Part shown: in pieces, positions 39,822 through 55,809 of the stretch
Numbering within the stretch: the stretch's first letter is position 1
How the letters are laid out: every line of letters begins with the position of its first letter
From: Macrotrachela quadricornifera
Taxonomy: Eukaryota; Rotifera; Eurotatoria; Philodinida; Philodinidae
Direction: 5' to 3'
Length of the DNA: 64,000 nt
Assembly: GCA_022393335.1 (NCBI GenBank)
Contig: JAJEKB010000573.1
Location: forward strand, 1 to 64,000
Made by a program: the position numbers and the translations under genes
The notes under the pieces: generated by a model
Seen by the model: only the letters and a program-made list of their open reading frames with translations
Told to the model about the DNA's origin: nothing
The model's database searches: none

Positions 39822-40608
39822 ATGCGTCCCATCAAAGCTCGTGAACAACTCTCTATACCAGATGACGGTATTTTATTGATTTATTGACTTATTTTGTATG
39901 TAAATTGAATCTATTTTTATTCGAAAATTAGTTCAAGTCAGCGTTAAAAGTCGTGTCGTTCAAGTAAAGGGCAAACGAGGAAGACTTGTACGAAGTTTTC
40001 GTCATTCTCGTGTTGATATATCAATGCCAAAAAAGAATTTAGTTGTTGTTGAAAAATGGTTTGGTACAAACAAGGAAAATGCCATTGTGCGTACTATTTG
40101 TTCGCATATTAACAATATGATTAAAGGTGTTACTAAGGTACGTTTAAAATATAATTTCTTCGAATGAAAAAGTTTAGATATGATTTGAAAAATAGATTAA
40201 AATAAATTATTTTTTTAATTGTTTTATTTTAGGGTTATTGTTATAAAATGCGTTCAGTATACGCTCACTTTCCTATCAATACCGTCGTTACGGATAATGG
40301 TCAATCAGTTGAAATTCGTAACTTTTTAGGTGAAAAATTTGTTCGTCGTGTTAAAATGCAACCAGGTGTTAAAGTATCAGCTAGTACAAAACAAAAAGAT
40401 GAACTTATTTTAGAAGGAAATGATATTGAACTTGTATCACGATCAGGTAATATTCATATTCAAAAATATTACATCTATATATACATATAAATAAAAATAT
40501 TTTTTAGCTGCACTCATTCAAATGTCAACAGCAGTTAAAAATAAAGATATTCGTAAATTTCTTGACGGTATTTATGTCAGCGAAAAATTATCCGCCGATG
40601 AAGCTTAA
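39822..40608 (+). CDS. RPL9: 60S ribosomal protein L9 (uL6)
   Basis: Structural protein of the large cytosolic ribosomal subunit near the factor-binding site. Four exons (39822-39867, 39932-40137, 40233-40446, 40508-40608) give 188 residues (human 192). Exons join cleanly at GT/AG. Hallmarks: [60 protein letters not shown] and [16 protein letters not shown], all nearly identical to vertebrate L9. It is first in a tight plus-strand run with the carrier (245 bp) and NSUN4. The introns are short; I saw no clear snoRNA box C/D or H/ACA sequence in them. Confidence 0.97.
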
Positions 40609-40853
40609 ATCTAAAACGTGCGCTTGTTTTTATTATCATTAAATTCATATTGATTGTTTTTTTCTTTGTGTGTGTATTAACTTATACGCGCGCGTTATAA
40701 AGAATAAAAAAGAAAGACAAGAATTAAAACAAAAGAAAAAATAAAAACACACGAATGAATTTTATTTTTTTTGTTTCCTTTTTGTTTATTTCATTTCCAC
40801 TTCAGACAAAACTATCATGTCAATAGTATAATAAAAAAAGAATATTTAATGCG

Positions 40854-42880
40854 ATGAACAATCCTTCTTCTGATCTAATAAAAGATACAAATATTTATCA
40901 TCAGTTAAATGAAAGTTATCCTTCTTATAGAGAACTTTTTCATCGTCTTGATAAAAATCATGATGGTCGAATTGAGGTTGATGAATTAATTGAACTATTA
41001 GAAAAATTTGATATTGAAACTTCGAAAAAAAAACGTTGGGCTACTGTACGTGTAAGTTGATTTTCTTTTGTTTTCTTATACAATAAATAATTTGAATTTG
41101 TTTCTTTTTTTTTCTTTTCATTTTTCATAGCGTATTATTGATCAAGCCACTGGATCATCAAATGCATCTTCACTTTCATTTAAACAATTTGCAAATTATA
41201 TTTTAAAACAAGAAAGTAAACTTCATCTTGTTTTTAATAAATTAGACATTCATCGTCAAGGTTTATTTTATTAATTAATTATAAAAATTATTCATATAAA
41301 TTTTTTTTTCATTATTATTATTAAGGTAAATTTGATGCAAGACATTTAGTTTATTATTTTCAAAAACTTGGTATTAAACTTGACTTAGACGAAGCAAGTA
41401 GATTAGTTGAAAAGTAAATACAAATATTTTTCTTTTATTATACAAAACACAAATAATATTAATTATATTTAGAATGGATAAAAATAATACTTTAGAAATT
41501 TCTTATGACGAATGGCGATCATTCTTTATGGCCAATCCTGTAATTCTTGATACTGTTACTGGTGACCCACATGAAATGCTTAGATATTGGCGTGGAGCAA
41601 CGGTTTGTTATTTATTTATTTAAAAAAATTTTTTTTTATATTTATAAGTATTTCATTAGCATTTAGATTTAGGTGAATCTCCATATGTTAGTCCAGAAGA
41701 TGAAGAAACTGAAGGTGCACAATGGTGGAAATATCTTTTAGCAGGTGGTTGTGCCGGTGCTATATCAAGAACTGCTACTGCTCCATTTGATCGTTTAAAA
41801 ATAATTATGCAGGTATATAGTCTAAAGAAAATTTCACCTGCATTTCCTTTTCACCTCACTAATATTATAAAAGATCGGTGAATATCGTTAGGTTTCTTAG
41901 TATTTGGGTTCAAGACAACGTATGTCTATAATAAAAAGTTATCAATATTTAATCGATGAAGGTGGTTTCAGAAGTTTATGGCGTGGAAATGGTATGAATG
42001 TATTGAAAATTATACCAGAAACAGCACTTCGATTTACATTTTTTGAAGAAGTAAAAAAAAATAAAAACAATATTGATTTTGTTTATTAATATAGTTTTGT
42101 TTTTAGACAAAAAAAGTTGTCAAAATAATGCAAAATAAAGATTTAATGACAGAAACAACAATCTTTGAAAGATTTATAGCTGGTGCTGCTGCTGGTTTTC
42201 TTTCTCAAACTGCTATTTATCCATTAGATGTAACAAAAAAAAATATTTTCCTTTTATTATTTAATATATGATTATTATTATTTTTAAATATAGGTTTTAA
42301 AAGTTCGACTATGTTTAAGAAGAACAGGTGAATTCTCTAATACGATGGATGCTATCAAACGTATATATAAATTCGAGGGATTCAAAGCTTTTTGGCGTGG
42401 TTATATTCTTAATCAAATTGGTATAGTCCCTTATGCAGGCTTTGATTTAGCATGTTATGAAGTGATTATTATTTGTGCTTTAAAATATATTCTAAAATTT
42501 TTCTTTTTTTTTCTTAAAATTTTTCTTAGAGTCTTAAACGTTTTTATGTAACTAGACATGATAATTGTGAACCACCGATATATATAGTACTTAGCTGTGG
42601 TGCTTTTTCATCGTTTACAGGGCAGATGGTGACATATCCTATATCTTTATTACGTATACGTCGTCAAGGACAAGTTGTTCCATTACGACATATGAATCAA
42701 GGTAAAACAAATCCATTATTACCAGTCCCTACAATGATAAAAGAAATTTGGAATAAGGAAGGACTTGTAGGTTTCTATCGTGGTCTTGTACCAAATATGT
42801 TAAAAGTTGTTCCAGCTGTTTCAATATCATATTTAGTTTATGAAACAGTTATAAAAAAGCTTACTAATGAAAAACAGTAA
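40854..42880 (+). CDS. EF-hand mitochondrial carrier (SCaMC / SLC25A24-25-23 type)
   Basis: Inner-membrane carrier of the short calcium-binding group, which exchanges ATP-Mg for phosphate under Ca2+ control. The start at 40854 ([20 protein letters not shown]) gives an N-terminal EF-hand region: a canonical first loop [12 protein letters not shown], then weaker loops ([24 protein letters not shown]). Three carrier repeats follow: [34 protein letters not shown] with PLDVLKVRL, and [13 protein letters not shown] with [11 protein letters not shown], each followed by the typical GxxxFWRG or YRG element. It ends [13 protein letters not shown] at 42880. Roughly nine exons with short introns, e.g. 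after VR (41051), after MQ (~41812) and before VLKVR. Only the first EF loop keeps all ligands, so Ca2+ sensing may be reduced. Which SLC25 paralogue it is cannot be decided by eye. Confidence 0.9.
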
Positions 42881-43080
42881 TTTCTACTTTAAAAAAAAAA
42901 CAAAAATCGTCTTTCGTTATACAATAGGTTCATATCTTCGTATATCGAACAGTGTTTTCTCTACTTTTTTTTTCTTTATTTTTTTGTGAACATTTATTTA
43001 TTTTTTTATAAAGTCCTACCAAAAAAAAAACAAAAGATATTTTAAATTCAACCGGTTTCGTAGTAATACATTCTTTGTAG

Positions 43081-45486
<2,406 letters not shown>

Positions 45487-48400
45487 AAAAAAGAAAGAAA
45501 CTTTATCAAATTAAACAATTTTTACAGAGTAATATTATGAATCTAATATAGAAATCAATATTTCCTTTTTATTATTTACCAATGCGTAGTTTTAGCATTT
45601 GTTAAATTTTCATTTCTACACATTTTTAAATTATTAGTCACAAGGTAATCGATAGGGTGGAAATTAGATCGTATCATCAATCACACTGATCCGATATTTA
45701 AAACAAATATTAAACACTGTATTACATCATTTAGATTAAATTCTGGTTAATGTTGAGTTGTTCATGGAGTGGTGCGACTTATGTAAAATAAGTACCTTCA
45801 ACTCATGCCTTAGTATGAAATTACTCATATTACGTGTTGTAAAAAAAAAATCACATATTCGCAGCAACTGTAGAAGTATATGAAATGATTGAATAATTTT
45901 TAAGATAATCTATATATAAAATCAACTATTCTACTTTGAAAATAACATAAAAATATTTACATGATTTCATTTATAGATAATCACACCGTATTTCTAGAAA
46001 ATATGTTTAAATTATTGAATAGAAAATGAGATAATATCGTTTTTTTTAGCTATATCAAACATATGATTCTTGAATATTTAGAAAAAAAAAACACTTGAGA
46101 AATTCAATCATTGATAAAATAGAATATCTCTAAAAACAAATTTATTTTCATGAAAGAAAGATATTGAGATTTATTCAATGATAAAACTAGCAGATCCTAT
46201 ATTACTCTTCGAATAACAGATAGATAAGATCATCTAGATGTTCTTAGTAAGCAATCGGATGCATTCAATCTTAATAGTATTGTAGCAGAATATGTTTGTA
46301 TAATAATAATCGTACAATGTCTACACGGCCATCACTAATCCCAGTATACAGTAGTATGTTGACCTTCTGTTCAATATATGATTTATGTTAGTATAGAATG
46401 AAGAGAACGGAATCAAGTGATGCAAAATGATATTAGCGTTAGAATATAGATCAATATAACAAACTATTTATAATGATATTCAACTCTTTTGAACTTTTTA
46501 TCAATGTACATCACCTGTTTTGATATTCTATCATTCATAGACAAGCAAAGAAGAAAAATTTGCAATTAAAGTATATATATATATACTCTTATTTTTATAT
46601 GAGCATAGAATTAAAAATACCATATGGATTGATAGATATTGAAAAACTCGTGTTATTTATAATCCTAATTATTATGTGTAACACTCTTTTTTTTCAATTT
46701 GTTATAGAAAGAGCTATAAATTTGAATTTAGTCTTTCTATCATTCTTATTTAATAACTATTGCAAATTTTGTTTTTATGAATCGATATATTTATACTTTG
46801 AATATTAAATGAATGAATATGTTAATCAACTCATATCAATATTAAATTTATTTTTAATAGAATATATTAATTTTTCTTCTCGAAAAATAATTATTGTTTA
46901 TTATTCCAATTTTTATAACATTTTACATTGATGGTCAAGCTAAAAGTTTTAAAAAATAAAATAAAACAATTATATGTAAATATTTCATTATATATTCTCT
47001 TGAGATAATCTCAAATAATTTATATTACTTATCATATAACTAAAGAAAGAATATGTTAATAATTTATTGATTTAATTATCTATGTAACATTTTTTTAAAC
47101 ATATTTATATTTATGTACTCGCTTTTTTTTTTATTCTTTCTCAAACATTTTGACAAGAATGATGATTGATTGAAGGTTATATGCTAGTCGGTACTTGACG
47201 CTATTTTTTATGGCTCCCTATTATCATATAACATAGTCTATGTTATATCGAATGATAAGAGAACATAATGTTGTATTTCTTATCTTCATAGTTAGTTCCT
47301 CGATCGAGTGTCATACAAAGCGTTATTGTCCATTGACCTTTTGGATATACAAAGAATACAAGGTAGTACAAATTAATAAGAAACTAACAAATTGCTAATT
47401 TTCTATATTAGTTTTTCTCAGTTATTGACGATATATTATGTGCCATACACATCTTAATATCATTGTCAAGGATATATTTGTATAGGAATGTTCAAGGATA
47501 ATCTCACCAATGTTATATCATGTTATATGACATGAACGATCAACAGATATTTGTATTGAATATATAAATAACGATAAAATGTTGTAAAATAAAAGTTTGT
47601 TATCTTATTTTGACGTTTATAAAAAAATAAATTATTTATGTATGTAATATATGTTAACATTGTAATATGAGACAAGGTTATTATAAAATTAATTTTTATT
47701 TAAATCATCTTCTTTCGTTAGTTTTTTTTCTCTTCTACTGTCTTTTATACTTATATGTCATTTAAAGATATCTGAAACTTTTAATGTGTGTGTATACACA
47801 TGTATGTGTGATTTTAACCTTCTTTGAAGGAAAAAATGGTCGTTTTTTTTTCTTTGTAAAATGTTTTCTGTTTGTCAAGTTGTAACAACGAAATTCTTCG
47901 AGTGCTTCTTATATAATTTTTTTATGTCTGCTTAATGGACATATTTTACTATAGTTTTAACGAGCATTATTTTGTCGCCAGTAGTTGATCTGTTTAGAGA
48001 CGGATTAAGATGGAACGCCTTAGTCTTCTTTCGATGTTTATTTAACAAACTCTACTCGCCGTCTCTGTATTGTATTGTATTGTATTGATTGAATTGCTCG
48101 TTCACCACTTTCTCTTTTTTGTGTCTGTTACTCTTATTCTCTCGGAGAAACTAGATATTGCATCATCGTCCATCAACGATAAGATCAAGTGAAGGTCAAT
48201 CGTATAAGGCGGAATTCAGATTACAATAAATGATTAGTGAAGACGTGCACGAACAAAAACAAACTACTGCTTCTGCCATATATTCATTAAATACCTAAGC
48301 GATAGTCTATTGTGGCTCGTCACTCTCTCATTTATATGGTAGTGGTTATATTGTTCTGCGTCCCCCATGTCTATATACGTCTTGCTTTCTCTGTACAGAG

Positions 48401-48573
48401 AACGAGAGAATGAAGAGAGTGATGTCAGAACGGAATAGATGGTGGCAATAACGTTATAGACTTTTTTCTCTCTTTCTCGCTCAAATCAAGACACCGATTT
48501 CACTCTGCGTATATATGTGTATGTGTTGCAGAGAAAGTTATTGTTCGAATTATTCCTACGACATTTACAATCG
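45487..48573. other. Gene-poor intergenic region and putative CAS promoter
   Basis: About 3 kb of very AT-rich DNA with no gene that I can support; a plus-strand open frame at 46560-46808 is a hydrophobic AT-rich by-product. Towards the right the composition becomes more balanced (about 47950-48570), with a (TATTG)4 tract at 48067-48087 and CT-rich stretches. This is probably the promoter and non-coding first exon of the CAS-type gene, because a good donor (TCG/GTGAGT) lies at 48573/48574. Confidence 0.45.
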
Positions 48574-49238
48574 GTGAGTTTAATTTTTACCGATAATTTT
48601 TTTATTTTTTCTCTCTCTCTTTTTTCTAAAATTCAACTGAATAATAATATTAATCAGAACAACTGCTCCGGAGTGTAAGAAACGACAGAAATAGCCTTGT
48701 CCTTTTTCATATAATGAAATTTACATAACCATCATCATTTTCTATTCTGATCGGCACCGATCAAATACTACTATTCTAAATATAGTTTCATTCAATTTTT
48801 TTTTCTTTTTTTTTACTTATATCACTAAATAATGATGGGATGTCCTTCATTGATTATCTTTCAAGATCATATATCATTTTAAAATACTGCTATCAAGTAA
48901 GATACAACATAAAGACTTGCAAATGTTAAACATCGAGAAAAAGAAAAATAAAACTAATTTATTGTTTATATGTTTACTATATAAGAAATTCTTGATATAT
49001 TTATATATAAATATATATGTATAGTCTAGGGTACATTAGTCGAACATCCATACGAGTTATTACACTTTTGTCACATCTAATTTGTTATAGAATATACACT
49101 TATGACAACAGAAGGATACAATAAGAGATATCATAATTGAATTGAATAGGCCTATATTTTCTATCTTATCATGATCACATCTGTTCTTACAAAAGACATG
49201 CATACGAGTATTGATCGTCGTCTTTTCTTTTTTTCTAG
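48574..49238 (+). other. Probable 5'UTR intron of the CAS-family gene
   Basis: A strong donor (TCG/GTGAGTTT at 48574) and a strong pyrimidine-rich acceptor (TCTTTTTTTCTAG ending 49238), three bases before the start codon, bracket 665 bp. Both signals are visible; that they pair is inferred. A minus-strand open frame (49060-49260) inside is not a gene. Confidence 0.5.
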
Positions 49239-49241
49239 AAA

Positions 49242-51556
49242 ATGCAGTTAGCTGTTGCACTTTATAATAATGATGTAGATGATGAAGATGAATTAGAATT
49301 TCGAAAAGGTGATATATTAAATGTTCTTATCGAAAATCCAAATGGTCTTAATGGTTGGTGGTTGTGTGAACATAAAGGAAAATGTGGTTTATGTCCAGGA
49401 AATCGATTAAAACTTATATCAAATACAGTATCATCAACAATTACATCTAATGAACCACGAAAACGTTCTCCTTCTTGTCTATCAACAGCATCTGTAAGTT
49501 GAAATAAAAATCATTCACGAAAAAGATAATAAACATTTCTCTCATACTCTATTAGATGTATGATGATTTATCAAATGATTATGATATTCCAATAACAGCA
49601 TTATCATCATCATCATCATCATCATCAGCATCATCATCGTCCAATCATGATTATGATATACCACAAGGATCAGGTAACACAATAAAAAAAAACAAAAGAA
49701 TTAATTTACAAGTCAAATAAAAATAATATTCAGCTGTTACATGCATGCGACAACTCTTTATCTTTCAAATTAAAATCATAGTTAACAATAAAAAAATAAC
49801 TATCAATGAAGACATTAAAAAAAATCATTAAAAAATATATATTATTTAGATTTTATTTCCAATTCAAATACTCCAGTAGCAAATGATTCTTCACCAGAAT
49901 CATCATCACGTTCATCTGGTATCTATTCTACAATTGATCTTCGTTTATCAGATTTATCTTCATCATCATCTGAATTTCACACATCTACAATAAACGGTAA
50001 CAATCATATTCATTTATTATCATCAAGTAAGTTTAGCTTCGACGGTCATGACCTTCACACATTAGCATCTGCTATGCTGTTTATTATCGAGAAAACGCAC
50101 TCGCGCATGCATTGATTAAAATAAACATAACATAGCATGTATGCACATATATATATTTATATATTTACGAATCAAAGTACTTCCAGCACATCTGTATTTA
50201 TGTCTATGCTAAAAAAAAATAGTGAATTGATTACGATTTTTATAGGATTTTTTTCCTTTATAAATGACTTCTAGGCATTATATGAAAATGATGTTATATA
50301 TATATATATATATATAGTAGAAGAGTACGAGTTACATAAAGAAAAAAAGAAAATAAATTATGTAACAGAATAGAACATAAGGCACGTCTAGTTCATATTT
50401 TTCTCATTAGTCACGTCTCATTGATCATCAAGTTGTTATCTCTAAAAAGAAAAAAAAAAGATTTTTTTTTTTTTGTTTGTTTGTTTTATAGCTGATATTG
50501 ATCAATTACAAGAATCTTTTCGAAAATTATCTATACGTTCATTACTTCTTGATAAATATCGTCAATTAATATCAAATTCTGATATTGATTCAATAAATCA
50601 TTTATTTATTAATGAATGTCGAATATTTCTTCATAATTATGGTTGTTTATTAGATCGACATACATATAAAATTTTTAAACAAAATCTTCTTTATGAATTA
50701 GAACATATTATAAATAATAATCAACGATTTATTCAATTATCAACACAAATAATTCAATTATTAAAACCAATCATTGAATTACGTATTAAACAAAAACATA
50801 ATAGTTTTTCTTCCATACCAATAGATGTTTTTAAAAAACTTAATCTTGAACCAATTGAAGAATTAATAAATGAAAATGAAAATAAAAAATTACCAACATC
50901 TATATCAACAACACAAATATATACAAATAATAAATCTAGTTAAATTATTTTAAATGTTTTTTTTTACAAAATAAAATTTAATTTAATTTTTTTTTGTAGC
51001 AAATCGTTCTCATTCATCACATATGACGACTTCAAAAACCTGTCATTCAAATTTTCTTACTGAATTAAATAATAATAATAACAATAATAATAATAAACTC
51101 GATGATTATGATTATATTGATGATGATTATTCAACTTCTTCATCAATATCTATAACAGATCCACTTGTAAAATGTTATTATAGACATATTCGTGAACATA
51201 TATCAACAATGTTTATGCGTTATACACAATTAAATCAATTAAATCAAACTGAAAATCAATTAAATATAATTCCATTATTAATTACCGAGGGTAAAGGTCT
51301 TATTATAGCTGGACATAAACTTGTATTTATACTCGAAACATTATATGAACATGTACGATATTCAACAAAAATTCAACAAATTCAAACATCATTAATACAT
51401 TTAACAAGAGAATTATGTCAAGCATTAACAACATTAGTTTGTTTACTTAAACAATTAAGTAATCAAAATTATACAAATATTGAAAAATTTCAATATAATG
51501 TACAAATAATTATGAATGTAGTTAAGAGAATAAAACAACAATGTAATTCAGTTTAA
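49242..51556 (+). CDS. CAS-family adaptor (p130Cas/BCAR1-NEDD9 type)
   Basis: Focal-adhesion scaffold that in animals links FAK/Src kinases to Crk and actin regulation. The N-terminal SH3 domain (MQLAVALYNNDVDDEDELEF, FRKGDILNVLIENPNGLNGW, WLCEHKGKCGLCPGNRLKL) matches CAS SH3s (ALYDN...DELSFRKGDI...GLDGWWLC...PGNRLK). The substrate region is very short: two YDIP motifs (~49580 and ~49652), IYSTIDL (~49925) and a poly-Ser tract (49597-49640). A helical Ser-rich-type module follows in exon ~50492-50939 (DIDQLQESFRKLSIRSLL). The last exon (~51000-51556) ends in a four-helix FAT-like domain (LVKCYYRHIREHISTMFMRY; ITEGKGLIIAGHKLVFILET). About five coding exons. Vertebrate members have many YxxP repeats; here only a few remain. 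Confidence 0.87.
50295..50316. repeat. (TA)n microsatellite in a CAS-gene intron
   Basis: An uninterrupted run of TA dinucleotides (about 11 units) in the ~470-bp intron between the third and fourth CAS coding exons. The same intron also contains CA/CG-richer stretches (about 50085-50140). Confidence 0.8.
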
Positions 51557-51816
51557 TAATTTTTTGTCATTTTTTTCTTTTGGAATTACTTGTTTTTTTT
51601 TCTTTTCTTTTCTTTTTTTTGATAACTAGTCAGGTATTGCAAAGATTAATTTCAATATAAATATATATGACATATAAATGAAATTTTCTTATATTATTAA
51701 TAAATTACACATGTTTTTATAAACGAATCTATTTTTATTTTTATATAAACACAACAAACTATAATTTCATATATAAAATTTCATGAGAAATAAAAAAAAA
51801 ATCCGAACGAAAATTT
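51557..51816. other. Convergent 3' ends of CAS gene and protease 1
   Basis: 260 bp between convergent stop codons, AT-rich, with T-runs after 51590. Both 3'UTRs must lie here or overlap. No further feature. Confidence 0.4.
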
Positions 51817-52849
51817 TTAAAAATTTTGAATTAGAGATACTAGTAATCGTATAATAACGACAATAATAATAATAATAATAATATTTGATATATTATTTCC
51901 AATAGCACTATTTTCTTCAACAAGTACAATATCATCATAATCTACAATTGATTTGATCCAATCAATATGTACACTAATTCGAGTATAAACACCGGCATAA
52001 TCACGTAAAGCACATCGATAACCATAAGATATAATACCTGTCAATATCCACCGTCGTTTATTAGTTGAAAAATGCATTATAGGACCACCTGAATCACCTT
52101 GACATGTATCTATAATTAAATTTTATTTCATATACAAACATAAAATTTCTTTCATTACCTTTTTCTCCTCCTTTAACAGCAGCACAAAATTGTAAATTGA
52201 TATTTTTTATTAGATTATTACATTTTGTTTCACTGTTATCGATTACTTCAAGTGTTATTTGTCTGAGATACATGGGAGATATATAATCATCCCATGTTGT
52301 AATACCCCAACCAATTGCTACTAATGAAGAATTTAATATTGGATATCGTACTTGTTGTGATTTAATTACATTTGGTAAACAAATTTTTGCTATATTAATA
52401 TCATTCATATATATAGATGTATTTAATTTAAGTAATGCAATATCATTTTCATTTGTTGTTTTATTCCATTTTGGATGAATATAAATTTGAGATACTATTC
52501 GTATTTGTCCAATTCTACTTAATAATGAATCAACACCCATTGATACAGAATAAGATAAAGTTTCTTCTGATAATTTTCGAAAACAATGTGCTGCTGTTAA
52601 AATAAAATATTTTGATAATATTGTTCCACCACATATATGTATATCATATGAATTACGTATTGAAACAGCCCAACCCCAACTACGATAAGCTACTGTTTCA
52701 CCACCAATAATACGTGAACTTATATCAACATAATTACGTGAACAACCACATGAATCAGTTGATTTACATTGAAAAATTATTCCTTGTATTAAATATAGAT
52801 TAGAATAGTTACATAGAAAAATGAATAAAAATCGAAATAGATCACTCAT
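51817..52849 (-). CDS. Trypsin-like serine protease 1 with hydrophobic C-terminal tail
   Basis: Secreted S1A protease, 327 residues from two exons (52159-52849 and 51817-52109). Signal peptide MSDLFRFLFIFLCNYSNLYL, a short Cys-containing propeptide (CGCSR) and the activation site RIIGGE. The catalytic triad is His in LTAAHC, Asp in NDIALL and Ser in GDSGGP. The residue six before the Ser is Asp, created across the exon junction ([10 protein letters not shown]), with the Gly of AGVYTR kept, so cleavage after Lys/Arg is expected. After the domain the chain ends in an Asn-containing linker and a strongly hydrophobic stretch (IIIIIIIVVIIRLLV), suggesting a membrane or GPI anchor as in prostasin/testisin-type proteases. 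Tandem paralogue of the next gene with the same intron position and phase. Substrate unknown. Confidence 0.88.
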
Positions 52850-53356
52850 GAAATTTTGTTCGTTCTTCGTTTGAATATAAATACGATAAAGATATATTCT
52901 TACTTGAGTATGTACAACTGATGATAAGCAACACTTACCTACATAGTATCAGTATCATATTCAATCGTCTTTTTTTTTCTTCATTGTTCATGTTCTTTAA
53001 GTGCATTTTTTTTTATTAAATTATCTTCTTATAAAAGATTATCATTTAGTTAATAACTTAAGTTCTTACATGATTTTTTAATCCGTACGATAAGTGAAAT
53101 ATTCTTTCAAACTAGTCAGAAATTGGTAATAGTGAATAATTTAAATGAATTTTCATTTGTTTGATTTTTCAATATCACTAATAGGTATGAAAGTTTTTTG
53201 TAACTTTTATTTACTAAAAAAATAAAAAAATATATAATATTTAATGAGATGATAAAATCATTCTTTTAGTGATGTATTCATTATAAGAATGTAAAAGATC
53301 TTTTAATATTTCTTATTTATTTTGAAATAATAAATATCAAAATAATTTTATATCTG
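52850..53356. other. Spacer between the tandem proteases
   Basis: 507 bp holding the upstream region of protease 1 and the 3' end of protease 2. AT-rich; no gene or clear core promoter element seen. Confidence 0.4.
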
Positions 53357-54386
<1,030 letters not shown>

Positions 54387-55809
54387 TTTGTTTTGTTGTT
54401 ATTCGTTTATTGTGTATACGAATAAAGTTTTTTGTATTATTTATTTATACCTTAACGTTTTGAGATAAAATATTCACACGCAAATATTAACGTCATGAAA
54501 TGGAGTTCTTTTTCTTTTATATTTGTTTTATTACTAAGATTTTGTATGTATGCTATTCATCTCGATTGTTATCTCATATATATTTCGAAGAATATTTTCT
54601 TTTAAACTTACCTGTGAAAAAAAATGATTTCTTTCATTATGTTCTACAAGTAAAACTAAGTTAATACAAATGTGTATCCTATGGATAATATTATAATTGT
54701 TATCGAATGAAAATCATGTTTAATCACTTTCTACAATAGAATAAGTGTTATTTTTATTCGATGTTATTTTCAAAGCAACTATTTAAAGAACTCTTATTTC
54801 ATTATCAAGATTATATTAAGAATATTTTTCAAAAACTATAAAATTCTCATGAAAAACAATCATTAGTGCAATATATGAATTTTGATAAATCTTCATTTGT
54901 TTTTTTGCTATGGTGTTTATATTAAAATGGAATTCTAAATTTATAAAACCAATATTGACGTATTCTAATAATTAATATCATAAATAAGAAGAAAAAAAAA
55001 CAAACTATAATTTTATTTCATTTTGTTCTAAATATCTTTTACTAAACATAAATTCTTTCACTATCATATATTTAATTAAAATATAATCAAATATTGATCC
55101 ATATTAACATATTATTTCTTATTGAATCACGCACATATTTTTCTATAATTAAAACAATTTCTAAATTATAAAAAAAAAAACAAAGTATATCTTTCTAAAA
55201 ATTGTATCAGAATTATATCATAGAAAACTTTCTTTTCATTTGTTCAAATTTTTTAAATTTATTTATATTAATAAAATTTTAATCATAAAACTACATATAT
55301 AAACAATGTCTGAATTTCATTGATGAATATTCATTAATTTGGAATGTAATAAGAAAGTATGCATAAAAACAAATTATATAAAATTTTGTACAATATAATA
55401 TTACATCCTAAAATATTATATTTTGATATTTAATACATTCTAATATAATAACTTACCCCATCGTTGGTTGAAATATTGGTTCTACATTGGCATCAATCCG
55501 TTTATTTTACATCTCATCTGTCATCGATAAAATAAAGAATAGAGAACAAAAAAAAAAGGAGCGATGCCATTCTCTATTCTTTCTCTTTATGTATTGACCT
55601 TTTTTTTTTTTTCTTCTTTTGTTCATACTTCAATATAATCGATCAATTTATACCAACAATAGAATCAACTATTCACCTGTATACGGTCTCAAAGGTCATA
55701 TATCGATAACCTTTTGTCAATGTATAATAAAGTTCATATGAAATTTTTTTTTCCTATATTTATTGATATTGAACAATAATAAACAAAACAAAAAAAAAAG
55801 AAATTGTTT
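54387..55809. other. Protease 2 upstream region and IFT27 downstream region
   Basis: 1.4 kb with no supportable gene. The minus-strand TATAAATA near 54442-54449 is a plausible core promoter element of protease 2. The rest is AT-rich (55000-55450 especially). An acceptor/donor pair was not evident. Confidence 0.4.

Noticed and set aside
46560..46808. 82-codon plus-strand open frame in the gene-poor region
   Set aside because: Hydrophobic AT-driven composition, no motif, no splice partner, no similar copy; expected by chance at this base composition.
49597..49640. (TCA)n run as a non-coding microsatellite
   Set aside because: It is in frame as a poly-Ser tract between two YDIP motifs of the CAS-type protein, so it is coding.
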